The notes below the pieces were generated by a model. The model saw only the letters and a program-made list of their open reading frames with translations. It ran no database searches and was not told the DNA's origin. From NCBI GenBank assembly GCA_002698785.1, contig PAAG01000019.1, positions 124,001-188,000 of the forward strand: DNA of 64,000 bases, in the 5' to 3' direction. The DNA comes from Verrucomicrobiales bacterium. GTDB taxonomy: Bacteria > Verrucomicrobiota > Verrucomicrobiia > Verrucomicrobiales > DEV007. This document shows positions 8,843-16,740 of the stretch, piece by piece (within the stretch, counting starts at the first letter, position 1; each line of letters starts with the position of its first letter). A program made the position numbers and the translations under genes.

Positions 8843-8943
8843 TCCTCCGCTCCACCGAACTGTGAGATAACACGAGCGAAATGCCGCGTGAGCGGAGGAA
8901 ACTGTTTTCCGAACCGGAAATTCGTCAAAAAATGCGGCATTTC
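8843..8943 (+). ncRNA. Competing hairpins in leader of radical SAM gene
   Basis: Two long inverted repeats overlap here and cannot form together. Stem A is TCCTCCGCTC (8843-8852) with GAGCGGAGGA (8890-8899), 10 perfect pairs. Stem B is GAAATGCCGC (8878-8887) with GCGGCATTTC (8934-8943), 10 pairs extendable by two more, one of them G-U. Smaller GGAAA/TTTCC hairpins lie between them. This is the layout of a switch or attenuator, but no known riboswitch class was recognised, and stem A could instead serve as the 3' end of the PfpI gene transcript. Confidence 0.45.
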
Positions 8944-8994
8944 CCCTAAATTCTGCGGAGTCTTCCTTTCAAGTCGGCAGGAATATGTTTTCGG

Positions 8995-9055
8995 CCACCT
9001 CTCCTTCGCCTAGCGGGAAACCGCCGATAGCCATAGAGGGCGCAGGGAGAGGTGG
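8995..9055 (+). ncRNA. Long structured hairpin upstream of radical SAM gene
   Basis: The outer helix pairs 8995-9006 with 9044-9055 (12 bp including one G-U), then 9007-9010 with 9039-9042 after a one-base bulge. Inside is GCGG-GAAA-CCGC (9013-9024), a GNRA-capped hairpin, followed by a single-stranded GATAGCCATAGAG stretch. The 3' strand contains GGAGAGGTGG, a Shine-Dalgarno-like sequence 25 nt before the ATG. GTGGT at 9052-9056 can alternatively pair with ACCAC at 9067-9071. It fits a cis-regulatory RNA. No T-tract follows, so it is not an intrinsic terminator. Confidence 0.55.
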
Positions 9056-9079
9056 TATCTATTTCAACCACTCGAAAAC

Positions 9080-10288
9080 ATGATCGACATCAGTGTTCTT
9101 TACACCGGCCTCGAAACTCCCAGCACGCCGCACCGTTACGGTCGAGCCATCACCCAGATCGACCCGCCGGAGCACCAGCGGATGCGCCAGGCAAGGTCTG
9201 CTGCCGAACGTCGGCCAATCGTGGTCTGGAATCTCACGCGCACGTGCAATCTGAAATGTCAGCATTGCTACACCGATTCAGCCAACCAGAAATACTCAGG
9301 TGAACTGACGACTGAAGAATGCAAAACGGTGCTGGATGATCTTGCGGCTTTCAAAGTGCCTGCCGTTCTTTTCTCCGGTGGCGAACCGCTGGTGCGGAAA
9401 GACGTTTTCGAATTGGCTGCCTATGCTCGCTCACTCGGTCTCCACGTGGTTCTTTCGACGAACGGGACATTGATCACTCCCGAGATAGCGCAGCGGTTGA
9501 AGGATCTGAAATTCGCCTACGTCGGTATCAGCCTGGACAGTGCGTTTCCTGAGGTGCACGACCGCTTCCGCGGGATGGAGGGCGCTTTCGCAAAGACGAT
9601 GCAGGGATTTCGCAACTGCGTCGATGTCGGGCAAAAGGTGGGCCTTCGACTAACATTGACACGTGAAACGTGCGAGAATCTCGATCATCTCTTCGATCTG
9701 ATTGAGCGCGAGGGCATACACCGCGCGTGCTTCTATCATCTGTGTCCATCAGGACGCGGAAAGGATCTCTACCGCATGGACCCCGAGCAGTCCCGCAAAG
9801 CGATGGACACCATTTTTGCCCGGACCCGCGATCTGAACGAGCGAGGAAAGAACGTTGAGATCCTCACCGTCGACAATCATTGCGACGCCGCGTATCTCTA
9901 CATGAAAATGTTGGAAGAGGATCATCCCCGCGCCCAACAGGTAAAGGAAATGGCCGAGTGGAACGGCGGAGCTCGCTACTCCAGTGGGGTCGGGATTTCC
10001 AACATCGACTTCAACGGCAATGTGCATGCCGACCAGTTCTCCATGTTCCGGACGTTTGGGAACGTGAAAGACCGTCCATTTTCGGAGATCTGGCAGGATA
10101 CGACAGATCCCGTGATGGCTGGATTGAAAGATCGTCTCGAACTCCTTGGCGAGCGCTGCCGCAACTGCCGCTTCCTCAATATGTGTGGCGGCGGGCTGAG
10201 GGCACGGGCGGAAGTGGTGACAGGCGATACGTGGGCGCCGGATCCGGGGTGTTATTTGACGGACGCGGAGATTGGATTGGAAAATTGA
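9080..10288 (+). CDS. Radical SAM/SPASM protein, AhbC/NirJ-type
   Basis: 402 residues. The radical SAM cluster motif CNLKCQHC holds Cys56, Cys60 and Cys63, followed by FSGGEPL and GISLDS. The C-terminal SPASM region has CRNCRFLNMCGG and a later DPGCYLTD, giving ligands for a second 4Fe-4S cluster. The opening MIDISVLYTG, the block VLSTNGTLI, ILTVDNHCDAAYLY, and ID.NGNVHADQF match AhbC (12,18-didecarboxysiroheme deacetylase) and NirJ, which act on siroheme-derived tetrapyrroles. No other heme-pathway gene is nearby, so the exact substrate is unproven. There is no Shine-Dalgarno at normal distance; the leader is highly structured. Confidence 0.85.
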   Translation: MIDISVLYTGLETPSTPHRYGRAITQIDPPEHQRMRQARSAAERRPIVVWNLTRTCNLKCQHCYTDSANQKYSGELTTEECKTVLDDLAAFKVPAVLFSGGEPLVRKDVFELAAYARSLGLHVVLSTNGTLITPEIAQRLKDLKFAYVGISLDSAFPEVHDRFRGMEGAFAKTMQGFRNCVDVGQKVGLRLTLTRETCENLDHLFDLIEREGIHRACFYHLCPSGRGKDLYRMDPEQSRKAMDTIFARTRDLNERGKNVEILTVDNHCDAAYLYMKMLEEDHPRAQQVKEMAEWNGGARYSSGVGISNIDFNGNVHADQFSMFRTFGNVKDRPFSEIWQDTTDPVMAGLKDRLELLGERCRNCRFLNMCGGGLRARAEVVTGDTWAPDPGCYLTDAEIGLEN

Positions 10289-10352
10289 TTCCGCACCCTT
10301 CGAAACAAAATCGCCCATTGAGCAGAATGAGAGGATCTGCTAGCATCCGCTC

Positions 10353-11090
10353 ATGACTCGGCTCTCCCCTGTTACCTACGTTCTTGCAGCGCTCGTCGCT
10401 TACGGTGTTGCCACAACCTTTCTCGTCGCACAGGCAGTGACATCGAGCAAAGATCCGGGGCAGTGGGCGCTGATCTATTCCGACATTCTAGACAAGAACC
10501 GGGAGGCGCTTTCCGACTACACCTGGCAATATGAAGTCCAAGTAACTGAAGAAGGCGAGCTGCTCTACATCGACACGCTGGAAGCCACTCGGACCAGTTC
10601 CGGAGCGCTGGAGACAAAGCGCATTGAAAAGGATCTACAAATCAAGCAACGACAGGGACCTCTGGGCCGTGCAGGCCAGGAGGCTCGCCTCGCAAAGATT
10701 CAGGAAAAGATCGATTTCGTAAAAGGCGTGCTCCAGAGCTACGTTTATATGAGCCGGGGTCAGGTCGTGGACTTTTTTGATGGTGCGCTGGTGACGGAAG
10801 CGGAGGGTTACAACAACGCTCTGCGAGTCGACGCGGAAAATGTGATTCGCGATGGGGATTCCATCCTGCTTTATGGCGATCGTGCGACAGCGCATCCGAT
10901 CATGCTGAGCTTCACAGTGCCTTTCGATGAGAATGTTCGTGTCGACGGAACGATCCAGTTTCGCCATTTGAGAAAGAGCCGCCTTTTCTATGGAGCCGAG
11001 ATCGATGCGAAGTTCGTCGAAATCAAAAAGGCCGGGAAAGAGAAGGAGCTGAGTATCGCAGTGAAGGCGTTCGACTTTGAGAAGAAGTAG
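10353..11090 (+). CDS. Exported hypothetical protein
   Basis: 245 residues. The N-terminal hydrophobic segment YVLAALVAYGVATTFLVAQAV is a signal peptide or anchor. After it comes an alpha/beta region beginning with IYSDILDKNREALSDYTWQYEVQV and rich in alternating strands (FRHLRKSRLFYGAEIDAKFVEIK). The overall pattern, with a polar-strand series after a short helix, recalls periplasmic proteins of the outer-membrane lipoprotein-sorting (LolA-like) fold, but that is only a resemblance. It follows the radical SAM gene by 64 bp and may be co-transcribed. No motif could be tied to a function. Confidence 0.7.
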   Translation: MTRLSPVTYVLAALVAYGVATTFLVAQAVTSSKDPGQWALIYSDILDKNREALSDYTWQYEVQVTEEGELLYIDTLEATRTSSGALETKRIEKDLQIKQRQGPLGRAGQEARLAKIQEKIDFVKGVLQSYVYMSRGQVVDFFDGALVTEAEGYNNALRVDAENVIRDGDSILLYGDRATAHPIMLSFTVPFDENVRVDGTIQFRHLRKSRLFYGAEIDAKFVEIKKAGKEKELSIAVKAFDFEKK

Positions 11091-11176
11091 GGACTTTTAT
11101 ATTTCTTTTACAATACCGACATTGCTAGCGAGAGCTCGAACTGGTGGAATTGACGTGAGTTCAATTTTACCGGGAA

Positions 11177-12304
11177 ATGAATCACAACGTATCGCTGTTC
11201 ATCGCTTATCTATTGCTGTGCTTCGCGAGTCGCGGCTTGGCAGATGAGCTGTCAAAGCACATATTTGTTGTTCCCCCAATCTTCGCAAACGCAGCCGAAC
11301 ACACGGCTGATTCCCCTCACCTTCTATCCCCTCGCGAGCGACTGGAGCAAATGGGGTTGGTCTTTGGACCAGGGGCACATGCCAGCTATAATCCCGAGAC
11401 GTCACAACTCACGATCACCAATACAAAGGACCAAATTGAGTTGTTCCAATTGAGACGAGACGAATTGATTCTCCGAGCGGAGAAACAAATTTTCTTTTCG
11501 ATCACTGAAGCGAGATTTTCCAACAGCCCTGAAGCCCTCGGAGACTGGTGGGATAAGCATATTGGCCCCAATGCCTCCTCACCCGTCGGAAATCAGATTC
11601 CCTCGAGAGAAGATGCCAAAAAGGCTCTAATCAACTACCTGTCGATCCCCGCGCAGCGCTCCGACGAGAGCACTGAAACCCGACGTCTTGGCATTGCAGC
11701 ATTCCTTTCCGAATTTCAATTCGAGAATCTTATAGACGCGATGACCGCCCTGGATGGAGTCGACTGCCAAACACTGCCCCCGACTGCATGTAAGTTTGAA
11801 AGAGGATGCTGTATCGAGGTGGGTGAGACGAGAGTCGGGATCTACCCCGAACTAAGAGATGATCAAGAGACCGCAGAAGTCTCGATTTTCCTTACTCCAC
11901 AGAGTGGGAGGTTTTCCGAAAGACCAGGAGAAACCGCCGTCCCGATATCCGCCTCGGTGCGGAGCAATCAGGTCATCGTTCTGTCCGAAGTTTGTTCAAA
12001 TGGGATGAATCGCGTTCTGTTCCTGAAAAGCCAGATTCTCGATCCTGCGGGAATGCCTGTGTTTCACCACGAACTGAGAGACTACTCGCCAGATGAAGCC
12101 ACCAGATTGGCAGAGGAAAACTTTTCGAGCGCTCGACAGTTGGCTCTCTTCGAGAACTATTCGGGCGCTGTCATCGCATGTAAGACTGCCGTTAGGCTAC
12201 TCCCCTTTTTCAAAGATCAAAAATCCACTCGAGAGCTTTATTTGTCTTATGTCGAAAAGTATGAGGATATGGGCCGAAGGGACAAATCAACAGAGATCAG
12301 ATAG
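11177..12304 (+). CDS. Exported protein with secretin-like module (paralog A)
   Basis: 375 residues with a signal peptide (SLFIAYLLLCFASRGLA). Residues about 50-90 contain MGLVFGPGAHASYNPETSQLTITNTKDQIE. This pattern (long hydrophobic - GA-x-A-x-Y-N-P-x-T-x-x-L-x-hydrophobic-x-N-T) precedes secretin-type domains in exported verrucomicrobial proteins. The middle (LDGVDCQTLPPTACKFERG, then VSIFLTPQ) matches, in degenerate form, the 'GVDLLSxPSV' secretin segment. The C-terminus has a helical TPR-like pair. It shares its central region with the next gene (N-x-V-I-V-L-S-E ... FLKSQILDPAG against FIKAQLLDPST), so the two are paralogs. Confidence 0.65.
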   Translation: MNHNVSLFIAYLLLCFASRGLADELSKHIFVVPPIFANAAEHTADSPHLLSPRERLEQMGLVFGPGAHASYNPETSQLTITNTKDQIELFQLRRDELILRAEKQIFFSITEARFSNSPEALGDWWDKHIGPNASSPVGNQIPSREDAKKALINYLSIPAQRSDESTETRRLGIAAFLSEFQFENLIDAMTALDGVDCQTLPPTACKFERGCCIEVGETRVGIYPELRDDQETAEVSIFLTPQSGRFSERPGETAVPISASVRSNQVIVLSEVCSNGMNRVLFLKSQILDPAGMPVFHHELRDYSPDEATRLAEENFSSARQLALFENYSGAVIACKTAVRLLPFFKDQKSTRELYLSYVEKYEDMGRRDKSTEIR

Positions 12305-12345
12305 GATTCTTTTCTACAACGCTCCCGTCTAACACCCACCCCAAG

Positions 12346-13218
12346 ATGAAGACGTTCTTTCTTCTCGTGCTATTCTCCATCGCGACATCGGAGTTATACG
12401 CAGAACCGCAAGTCTACTTAACCTTTAGAGAGGTAGAGTTCGATCCCGATGAGATAAAAATCAATTATGAGAAGTTAATCCCCGTTCAGCAATGGAATGA
12501 AATAGAAACAGAACTGGCTGATATGGCTCGGGTGATTTCGCGAGAAGAATTGATTCGAGAGCTTTCCAAATCGCCTACTCCGGATACGATTGTTCACTCC
12601 AGTCCAACACATCCTACGGGCATCCTGATCCTAACAGATCGACAGTTTCAGGTTCTGGCCCGGATGCTTAGTCAGAAGAGATCTGTTGATCTGCTTTCCC
12701 TACCCTCTGCTACGGTTAACTCTGGTGATGCAGCGCTGATTCAAATAGCAGGAATACGTCGAGCTGCGATCCCTACGATATCGGACGATGGAGCTTCTGT
12801 TGAACTGGAAATTTTTCTACCGCGCGATGGGTTTCCACTTGCTTCGAAGCAGCAAGACATACGTCCGTCAGTTCACATCACGATTCCTGATGGCACGAAT
12901 CTAATTTGCTTTGAAACAGGACGATTGGCATTCATAAAAGCTCAGCTTTTGGATCCGAGCACAATGGAGAAAGTAGAGCCTGAGCCATTCCTCCATCACA
13001 TCGTCCAAGTAAATGAAACTGTTGAGGAACTCGCGCAATTCTATCGAATTGAACAGGATGACATTTTGAAAGAAAACAACCTCGCTTCCCCCACCCTCGA
13101 AACCGGAAAACCCGTTCGTATCCCCCTGCCTCAAATGGATGCGGAATCGATATTCTCCGTTTTTAAAAATCTGGATAAACGTGATTATCTGGAGCGATAC
13201 CTTGCTCCCGAGAAATGA
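12346..13218 (+). CDS. Exported protein with LysM domain (paralog B)
   Basis: 290 residues. The signal peptide is FFLLVLFSIATSELYA. Residues about 105-160 hold VDLLSLPSATVNSGDAALIQIAG, a secretin-like segment without the rest of a secretin pore. Residues about 220-265 (HIVQVNETVEELAQFYRI, then LASPTLETGKPVRIPLP) are a LysM peptidoglycan-binding domain, preceded by the 'FIKAQLLDPST' block shared with the upstream gene. It lies 41 bp after that gene, probably in the same transcript. The LysM places it at the cell wall. Function is unknown; the pair looks like a duplicated module with different C-termini (TPR-like against LysM). Confidence 0.72.
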   Translation: MKTFFLLVLFSIATSELYAEPQVYLTFREVEFDPDEIKINYEKLIPVQQWNEIETELADMARVISREELIRELSKSPTPDTIVHSSPTHPTGILILTDRQFQVLARMLSQKRSVDLLSLPSATVNSGDAALIQIAGIRRAAIPTISDDGASVELEIFLPRDGFPLASKQQDIRPSVHITIPDGTNLICFETGRLAFIKAQLLDPSTMEKVEPEPFLHHIVQVNETVEELAQFYRIEQDDILKENNLASPTLETGKPVRIPLPQMDAESIFSVFKNLDKRDYLERYLAPEK

Positions 13219-13311
13219 TCTGCCGATCCAAGGGAATTCGGTCAATGTCTCGCAATCGCGGGATTGCCTTGAGCCGACTGTTCGCCGACTCTCTCGCTTT
13301 CAATTTCAATT

Positions 13312-13968
13312 ATGATCAAAAACCTCTTCGCCCTCGGCTTGCTTGGCACTTTTGTTTTTTCTGCTTCTGCTGAGGACTACAAGCCAGAGCTCTTTTCGTC
13401 AATTAAGCCTGTGTATTCGGATGATTTCTCAAGCGGGGAGATCGACTTGGATCACTGGCAGATTCGTCAGAATTCGACATGGGTGGTGAAAGAAGGTGTA
13501 CTGACAGGAAGCCAGTCGTCGAAAGAGTTCCAGGAGAAGCGAATCGCCGCAGGAGACAAGGCTCATGCGGGCTTAAAGCCAGTAATGTGGCTGGAGAAAG
13601 TCCCTGAAAATCTGGTGGTGCATTTTCGCCTCCGCTATGACGGCAAGGAGTATCACCGGAAGTTCCCCCTGATCGACGTGGGCCACCACGTGAATACGAT
13701 TGTTTTTGGGAAGGGTAAAACGACGCTGAACCTGAAAAAGAACACAAAAGAAATCGTGATCGAGAAACAGTTCCTCCCGCTCAACGAATGGGTCGATGTA
13801 ACTATCGAATTAAAAAAGGGAGCAATGCTCTTGAAAGTCGGGGATAAGAAACACCTCTTCGAAGATCCTTTGATCGATATGGTGGGTCAGCAGCAGATCG
13901 ATTTTAAAGGTCTCGATTTTGGAGAGACCATGATTGACGATGTTGAAGTCTTCGAAGGTGTTGAGTAG
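13312..13968 (+). CDS. Exported DUF1080-like lectin-fold protein
   Basis: 218 residues with a signal peptide (ALGLLGTFVFSASA). The body YSDDFSSGEIDLDHWQI, then WVVKEGVLTGSQ, is the opening of DUF1080/3-keto-disaccharide-hydrolase-like domains (concanavalin-A-type beta sandwich), and it ends with the standard DDVEVFEG strand. Such proteins are abundant in Verrucomicrobia and Planctomycetes and are linked to sugar binding or hydrolysis. No catalytic residues were identified. A second protein of the same fold is encoded on the other strand at 14780-15469. Confidence 0.78.
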   Translation: MIKNLFALGLLGTFVFSASAEDYKPELFSSIKPVYSDDFSSGEIDLDHWQIRQNSTWVVKEGVLTGSQSSKEFQEKRIAAGDKAHAGLKPVMWLEKVPENLVVHFRLRYDGKEYHRKFPLIDVGHHVNTIVFGKGKTTLNLKKNTKEIVIEKQFLPLNEWVDVTIELKKGAMLLKVGDKKHLFEDPLIDMVGQQQIDFKGLDFGETMIDDVEVFEGVE

Positions 13969-13985
13969 AGGCGCACGACTAACAT

Positions 13986-14633
13986 TCACCTCACACGAGT
14001 GATCGTTATTCGGGCGATGTATTTCCCCCATCCCCGACTCTTGGGAATGTCGCCGTCGCCGCGAACGGCGTCGGATAGACGGATTGGTTTATCTTCCTCG
14101 GGACCAACCCCATGGGCACCGAGACAGGGCACATCGTCGCGCGACTCGGTGTTCACCTCGGCCCCGGCGTCGTATGCGAGGATGAGCTTGGTCTTTGTCT
14201 GCCCCACGTAACGAGGGAGACGAAAGCTGTCCTGACCAGCGAAAGTGTCGTTCGAGCACACCGCCATTGTGCTCCACGAAAATAGGCGATGCCCGGGTGA
14301 CGAACGGACGCGAAATGTGCTCTGACGTTTTGGACCGGGCCCAAAGCCAACGCCAATCGAGTCAACTCCCTTTGCTTTCTTCTGTTGTGCGACAAGCTCG
14401 CGACGAAGGATGGAAAGGATGCCGTCTTTTGCAAGCTCGGCAACGCCTCGTGAGGCTTTCTTTCCACGACGATACATGCGTGCTCGAGGACCATGGGTAG
14501 CCCACATGATGTTGGTAAGACCACTTCTGGCACGGTTTACCACTCGCACTTCATAAACGCGATCTGCAGCTGAAATCGGGGACAGCGAAACCAGAGAGAC
14601 CGAAAAACAGAGCAACAACAAATAACACTTCAT
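13986..14633 (-). CDS. Exported Spondin_N-domain protein
   Basis: 215 residues from the ATG at 14633, which gives a good signal peptide (CYLLLLCFSVSLVSLSPISAA); the reading frame extends further upstream but without sense. The mature part is one Spondin_N domain: YEVRVVNRARSGLTNIMWATHG, KKASRGVAELAKDG, then LFSWSTMAVCSNDTFAG. The pattern 'hydrophobic-x-N-x-[ST]-x-G-x-T ... TH ... A-S ... L-A-x-[DE]-G ... S-x-M ... S-N-D-x-F' is that family's core, which includes a metal-binding Asp. Spondin_N domains in bacteria sit in exported proteins, many of unknown role. The C-terminus is basic (ARITITRVR). Confidence 0.82.
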   Translation of the reverse strand: MKCYLLLLCFSVSLVSLSPISAADRVYEVRVVNRARSGLTNIMWATHGPRARMYRRGKKASRGVAELAKDGILSILRRELVAQQKKAKGVDSIGVGFGPGPKRQSTFRVRSSPGHRLFSWSTMAVCSNDTFAGQDSFRLPRYVGQTKTKLILAYDAGAEVNTESRDDVPCLGAHGVGPEEDKPIRLSDAVRGDGDIPKSRGWGKYIARITITRVR

Positions 14634-14779
14634 GCATGAAGAGAGTAAGGCAGGATCGCCATGTTTGTCAGCCCCTCCTTCTAACTTCTTTGCTTTTTGC
14701 CTGAAAGCATCGCTAGCGTTGAATCGGTTTCGAGCAAACAAAGAGGTGACGGGCCTGTCTCTTTGCTGGACTACATTGG

Positions 14780-15469
14780 TCACTCCGGCACGCGGATCGA
14801 GAAGTCGTCGTAGTGCATTTCGCGATCCATGGTGGTGATGTTCATGTTCGATTTGGTCTTGTGGGCGATACCCTCGGATTGAATCTGGCAAGCAAGTTCT
14901 CCATCAATCCAGGCTTTCATCACATCCCCTTCGATACGGACAAGCAGGGTGTGCCAGGCTTCTTTGTCGAGAGAAAGCTTGTTCGTCACACGCTTGGTTT
15001 CCTGGTGATTCTTTTCTTCCTCGGTCAGGGGGATTCCGGCCTTACGCTTGTCACGAATTTCTTTGAGGAACTGCCCAAATTTGCCGTCGTAGAGAGAGAT
15101 CGAATCGGGAGAAACGCCAACGTGACAGATATGCCCGGCGTGGGAGCCTTTGTAGTCGAGATCGCGGATCATGATGTTGAAGCGAGGCGAGCCCGCATAT
15201 TTGAATTTCACGGCCACTTCCATATCGCTGAGCGGAGGAAGCTTGATCTGGTTAACGGATGGATGGTCGGCTGTAGTCGGAGTGATGCCTACCATGACAC
15301 CGTCTTTCACGACGGTTTCGCTTTTCCAGGAACCCCATTCTTCTTTCAGTTCCGTTCCTGAGAAGTCGTCTTCGAAAAGGATTTTGCCGAACGGCTCGGG
15401 GGCTGGTTCAGCATACGCTGAAGTTACCAGAGACAGGACACAAACAAGTAGGAGATATGGGATTTTCAT
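14780..15469 (-). CDS. Exported DUF1080-like lectin-fold protein
   Basis: 229 residues. The signal peptide is IPYLLLVCVLSLVTSAYA. ILFEDDFSGTELKEEWGSWKSE, VKDGVMVG, then the WHTLLVRIEGDVMKAWIDGE strand pair and a closing MHYDDFSIRVPE are classic DUF1080-type features. It has a helical insert of about 40 residues (KFGQFLKEIRDKRKAGIPL) not seen in the sister protein at 13312. It lies 146 bp upstream of the Spondin_N gene on the same strand and could share its transcript. A role in binding or cleaving glycans is a family-level guess only. Confidence 0.8.
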   Translation of the reverse strand: MKIPYLLLVCVLSLVTSAYAEPAPEPFGKILFEDDFSGTELKEEWGSWKSETVVKDGVMVGITPTTADHPSVNQIKLPPLSDMEVAVKFKYAGSPRFNIMIRDLDYKGSHAGHICHVGVSPDSISLYDGKFGQFLKEIRDKRKAGIPLTEEEKNHQETKRVTNKLSLDKEAWHTLLVRIEGDVMKAWIDGELACQIQSEGIAHKTKSNMNITTMDREMHYDDFSIRVPE

Positions 15470-15683
15470 TTCAATAAGAGAATTGCGAACCAGATCGGTT
15501 GCCGGTCAATGACGGGGAGCCTGATTCCTTCGTCAAAGCCATTTTCCCGTATGTCAGGGCGGTGAATCGCACTGTACCATATGGAGATCACTCCGACATT
15601 TTACACTCTCTAGCCTCCCCTATTTGCAGGCATGATCAGAACGTTGCAATCCGATCTGTGTGATTCTAGCTTCTCTGGCACCC

Positions 15684-16616
15684 ATGAAATTCTCGCTCTT
15701 TACTCTCTTGTTGCTCTTCACTTCCTTTTCTGTTTTTGGAAATCCTGCGCCTGAGAAACGTGCTACCCGGCTCCCTGCCGATCTCGATACCGAAGACGGA
15801 ATTGTATTCAAAGAAGTCGAAGGTCAGAAGCTGGTATTCACGCTGTTCCGTCCTCTCGAGAAGAAATACGATAATTCCCCTCTCCTGGTTTACATCCACG
15901 GAGGCGGCTGGGGCGGCGGCGACAGGTTCAAGGTGACGCGAAGCGGTATCATCGACGTGATTCGCGGATTAAACAAAGAAGGGATTACCTGTGCCAGCAT
16001 TGAGTATCGTCTCGTTGACGGGAAACCGACTACCGCAGCAGATGCCGTGGCAGACTGTAAAGACGCGGTGAGATATTTCGTGAAGAACGCGGAGACCTAC
16101 GGCATCGATCCGGATCGAATTGGCACTTTTGGTTCATCCGCAGGAGGCCACTTGACTCTCGTAACAGCGCTGGGAAAAGACGATGACTACCCCTGTGATC
16201 CGGCTTTTGATGGACCCGAATACACGATCCGGTGTGTCGCTTCCTACTACCCTCAAGTCTCTTTCACAGACCGGCCTTTGATGACAGTCGGAAACTTTCG
16301 GCGTCCTCAACGTCTGATCCCACTACTCGGCGGCCCATTAGAGGAACATCGTGACATGGCTCAATTGCTCAGCCCGATCGACCTGATTACTCTCGACAGT
16401 CCTGCCATTTTCCTCGCCCATGGAGACGCCGATACTGTCCTGTCAGTTGACAATGCCATTGCGATGGAAAAAGCAGCCAAGGAGAAAGATGTCCCCGTCG
16501 AATGCGTGATATCCAAGGGAGCCGGCCACGGATTCAGCGGAGCAGCGATCGATCCTACTCTTGAGGAAATCACCGGTCGCACACTCAGCTTTCTGCTGAA
16601 GTACTTGGCGCACTGA
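15684..16616 (+). CDS. Exported alpha/beta-hydrolase esterase (BD-FAE-like)
   Basis: 310 residues from the ATG at 15684, which opens a signal peptide (MKFSLFTLLLLFTSFSVFG); an in-frame GTG lies at 15660. The hydrolase core is complete: oxyanion motif VYIHGGGWGGGD, nucleophile elbow GSSAGGH, acid in HGDADTVL, and the base His in GAGHGF. The HGGGW/GxSAGG pattern matches carboxylesterases and BD-FAE (feruloyl or acetyl esterase) enzymes that release ester groups from polysaccharides. The substrate cannot be read from sequence. A strong terminator follows 34 bp downstream and separates it from the lysis cassette. Confidence 0.88.
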   Translation: MKFSLFTLLLLFTSFSVFGNPAPEKRATRLPADLDTEDGIVFKEVEGQKLVFTLFRPLEKKYDNSPLLVYIHGGGWGGGDRFKVTRSGIIDVIRGLNKEGITCASIEYRLVDGKPTTAADAVADCKDAVRYFVKNAETYGIDPDRIGTFGSSAGGHLTLVTALGKDDDYPCDPAFDGPEYTIRCVASYYPQVSFTDRPLMTVGNFRRPQRLIPLLGGPLEEHRDMAQLLSPIDLITLDSPAIFLAHGDADTVLSVDNAIAMEKAAKEKDVPVECVISKGAGHGFSGAAIDPTLEEITGRTLSFLLKYLAH

Positions 16617-16649
16617 GAAAACGCTTCAATCCACTCCCCCTCTATGAAA

Positions 16650-16673
16650 GGCACCCTATCCGGGTGTCTTTTT
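16650..16673 (+). terminator. Intrinsic terminator after esterase gene
   Basis: Stem GGCACCC (16650-16656) / GGGTGTC (16662-16668), 7 pairs with one G-U, 5-nt loop, followed directly by five T and further T-rich sequence. It insulates the downstream lysis cassette. Confidence 0.85.
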
Positions 16674-16677
16674 GTTC

Positions 16678-16713
16678 TTGTTAGTGTTACGTTTTTGCAT
16701 TATACTAACACTA
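16678..16713 (+). promoter_or_regulatory. Sigma-70 promoter with inverted-repeat operator of lysis cassette
   Basis: TTGTTA (16678-16683), 17-nt spacer, TATACT (16701-16706): a near-consensus sigma-70 promoter. A perfect inverted repeat TAGTGTTA (16682-16689) / TAACACTA (16706-16713) begins at the end of the -35 and at the end of the -10, so a bound dimer would cover the whole promoter. This is the arrangement of a repressor operator. No repressor gene is encoded next to it. Confidence 0.7.
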
Positions 16714-16740
16714 TCACACAACCACGCAGACAGCATACCC

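Noticed and set aside
8995-9055. Intrinsic terminator before the radical SAM gene
   Set aside because: The hairpin is long and G/C-rich but is not followed by a T-tract on either strand, and it carries the only ribosome-site-like sequence.
13252-13267. GCAATC/GATTGC hairpin between two genes
   Set aside because: Six base pairs and no T-run; too small to separate from chance.
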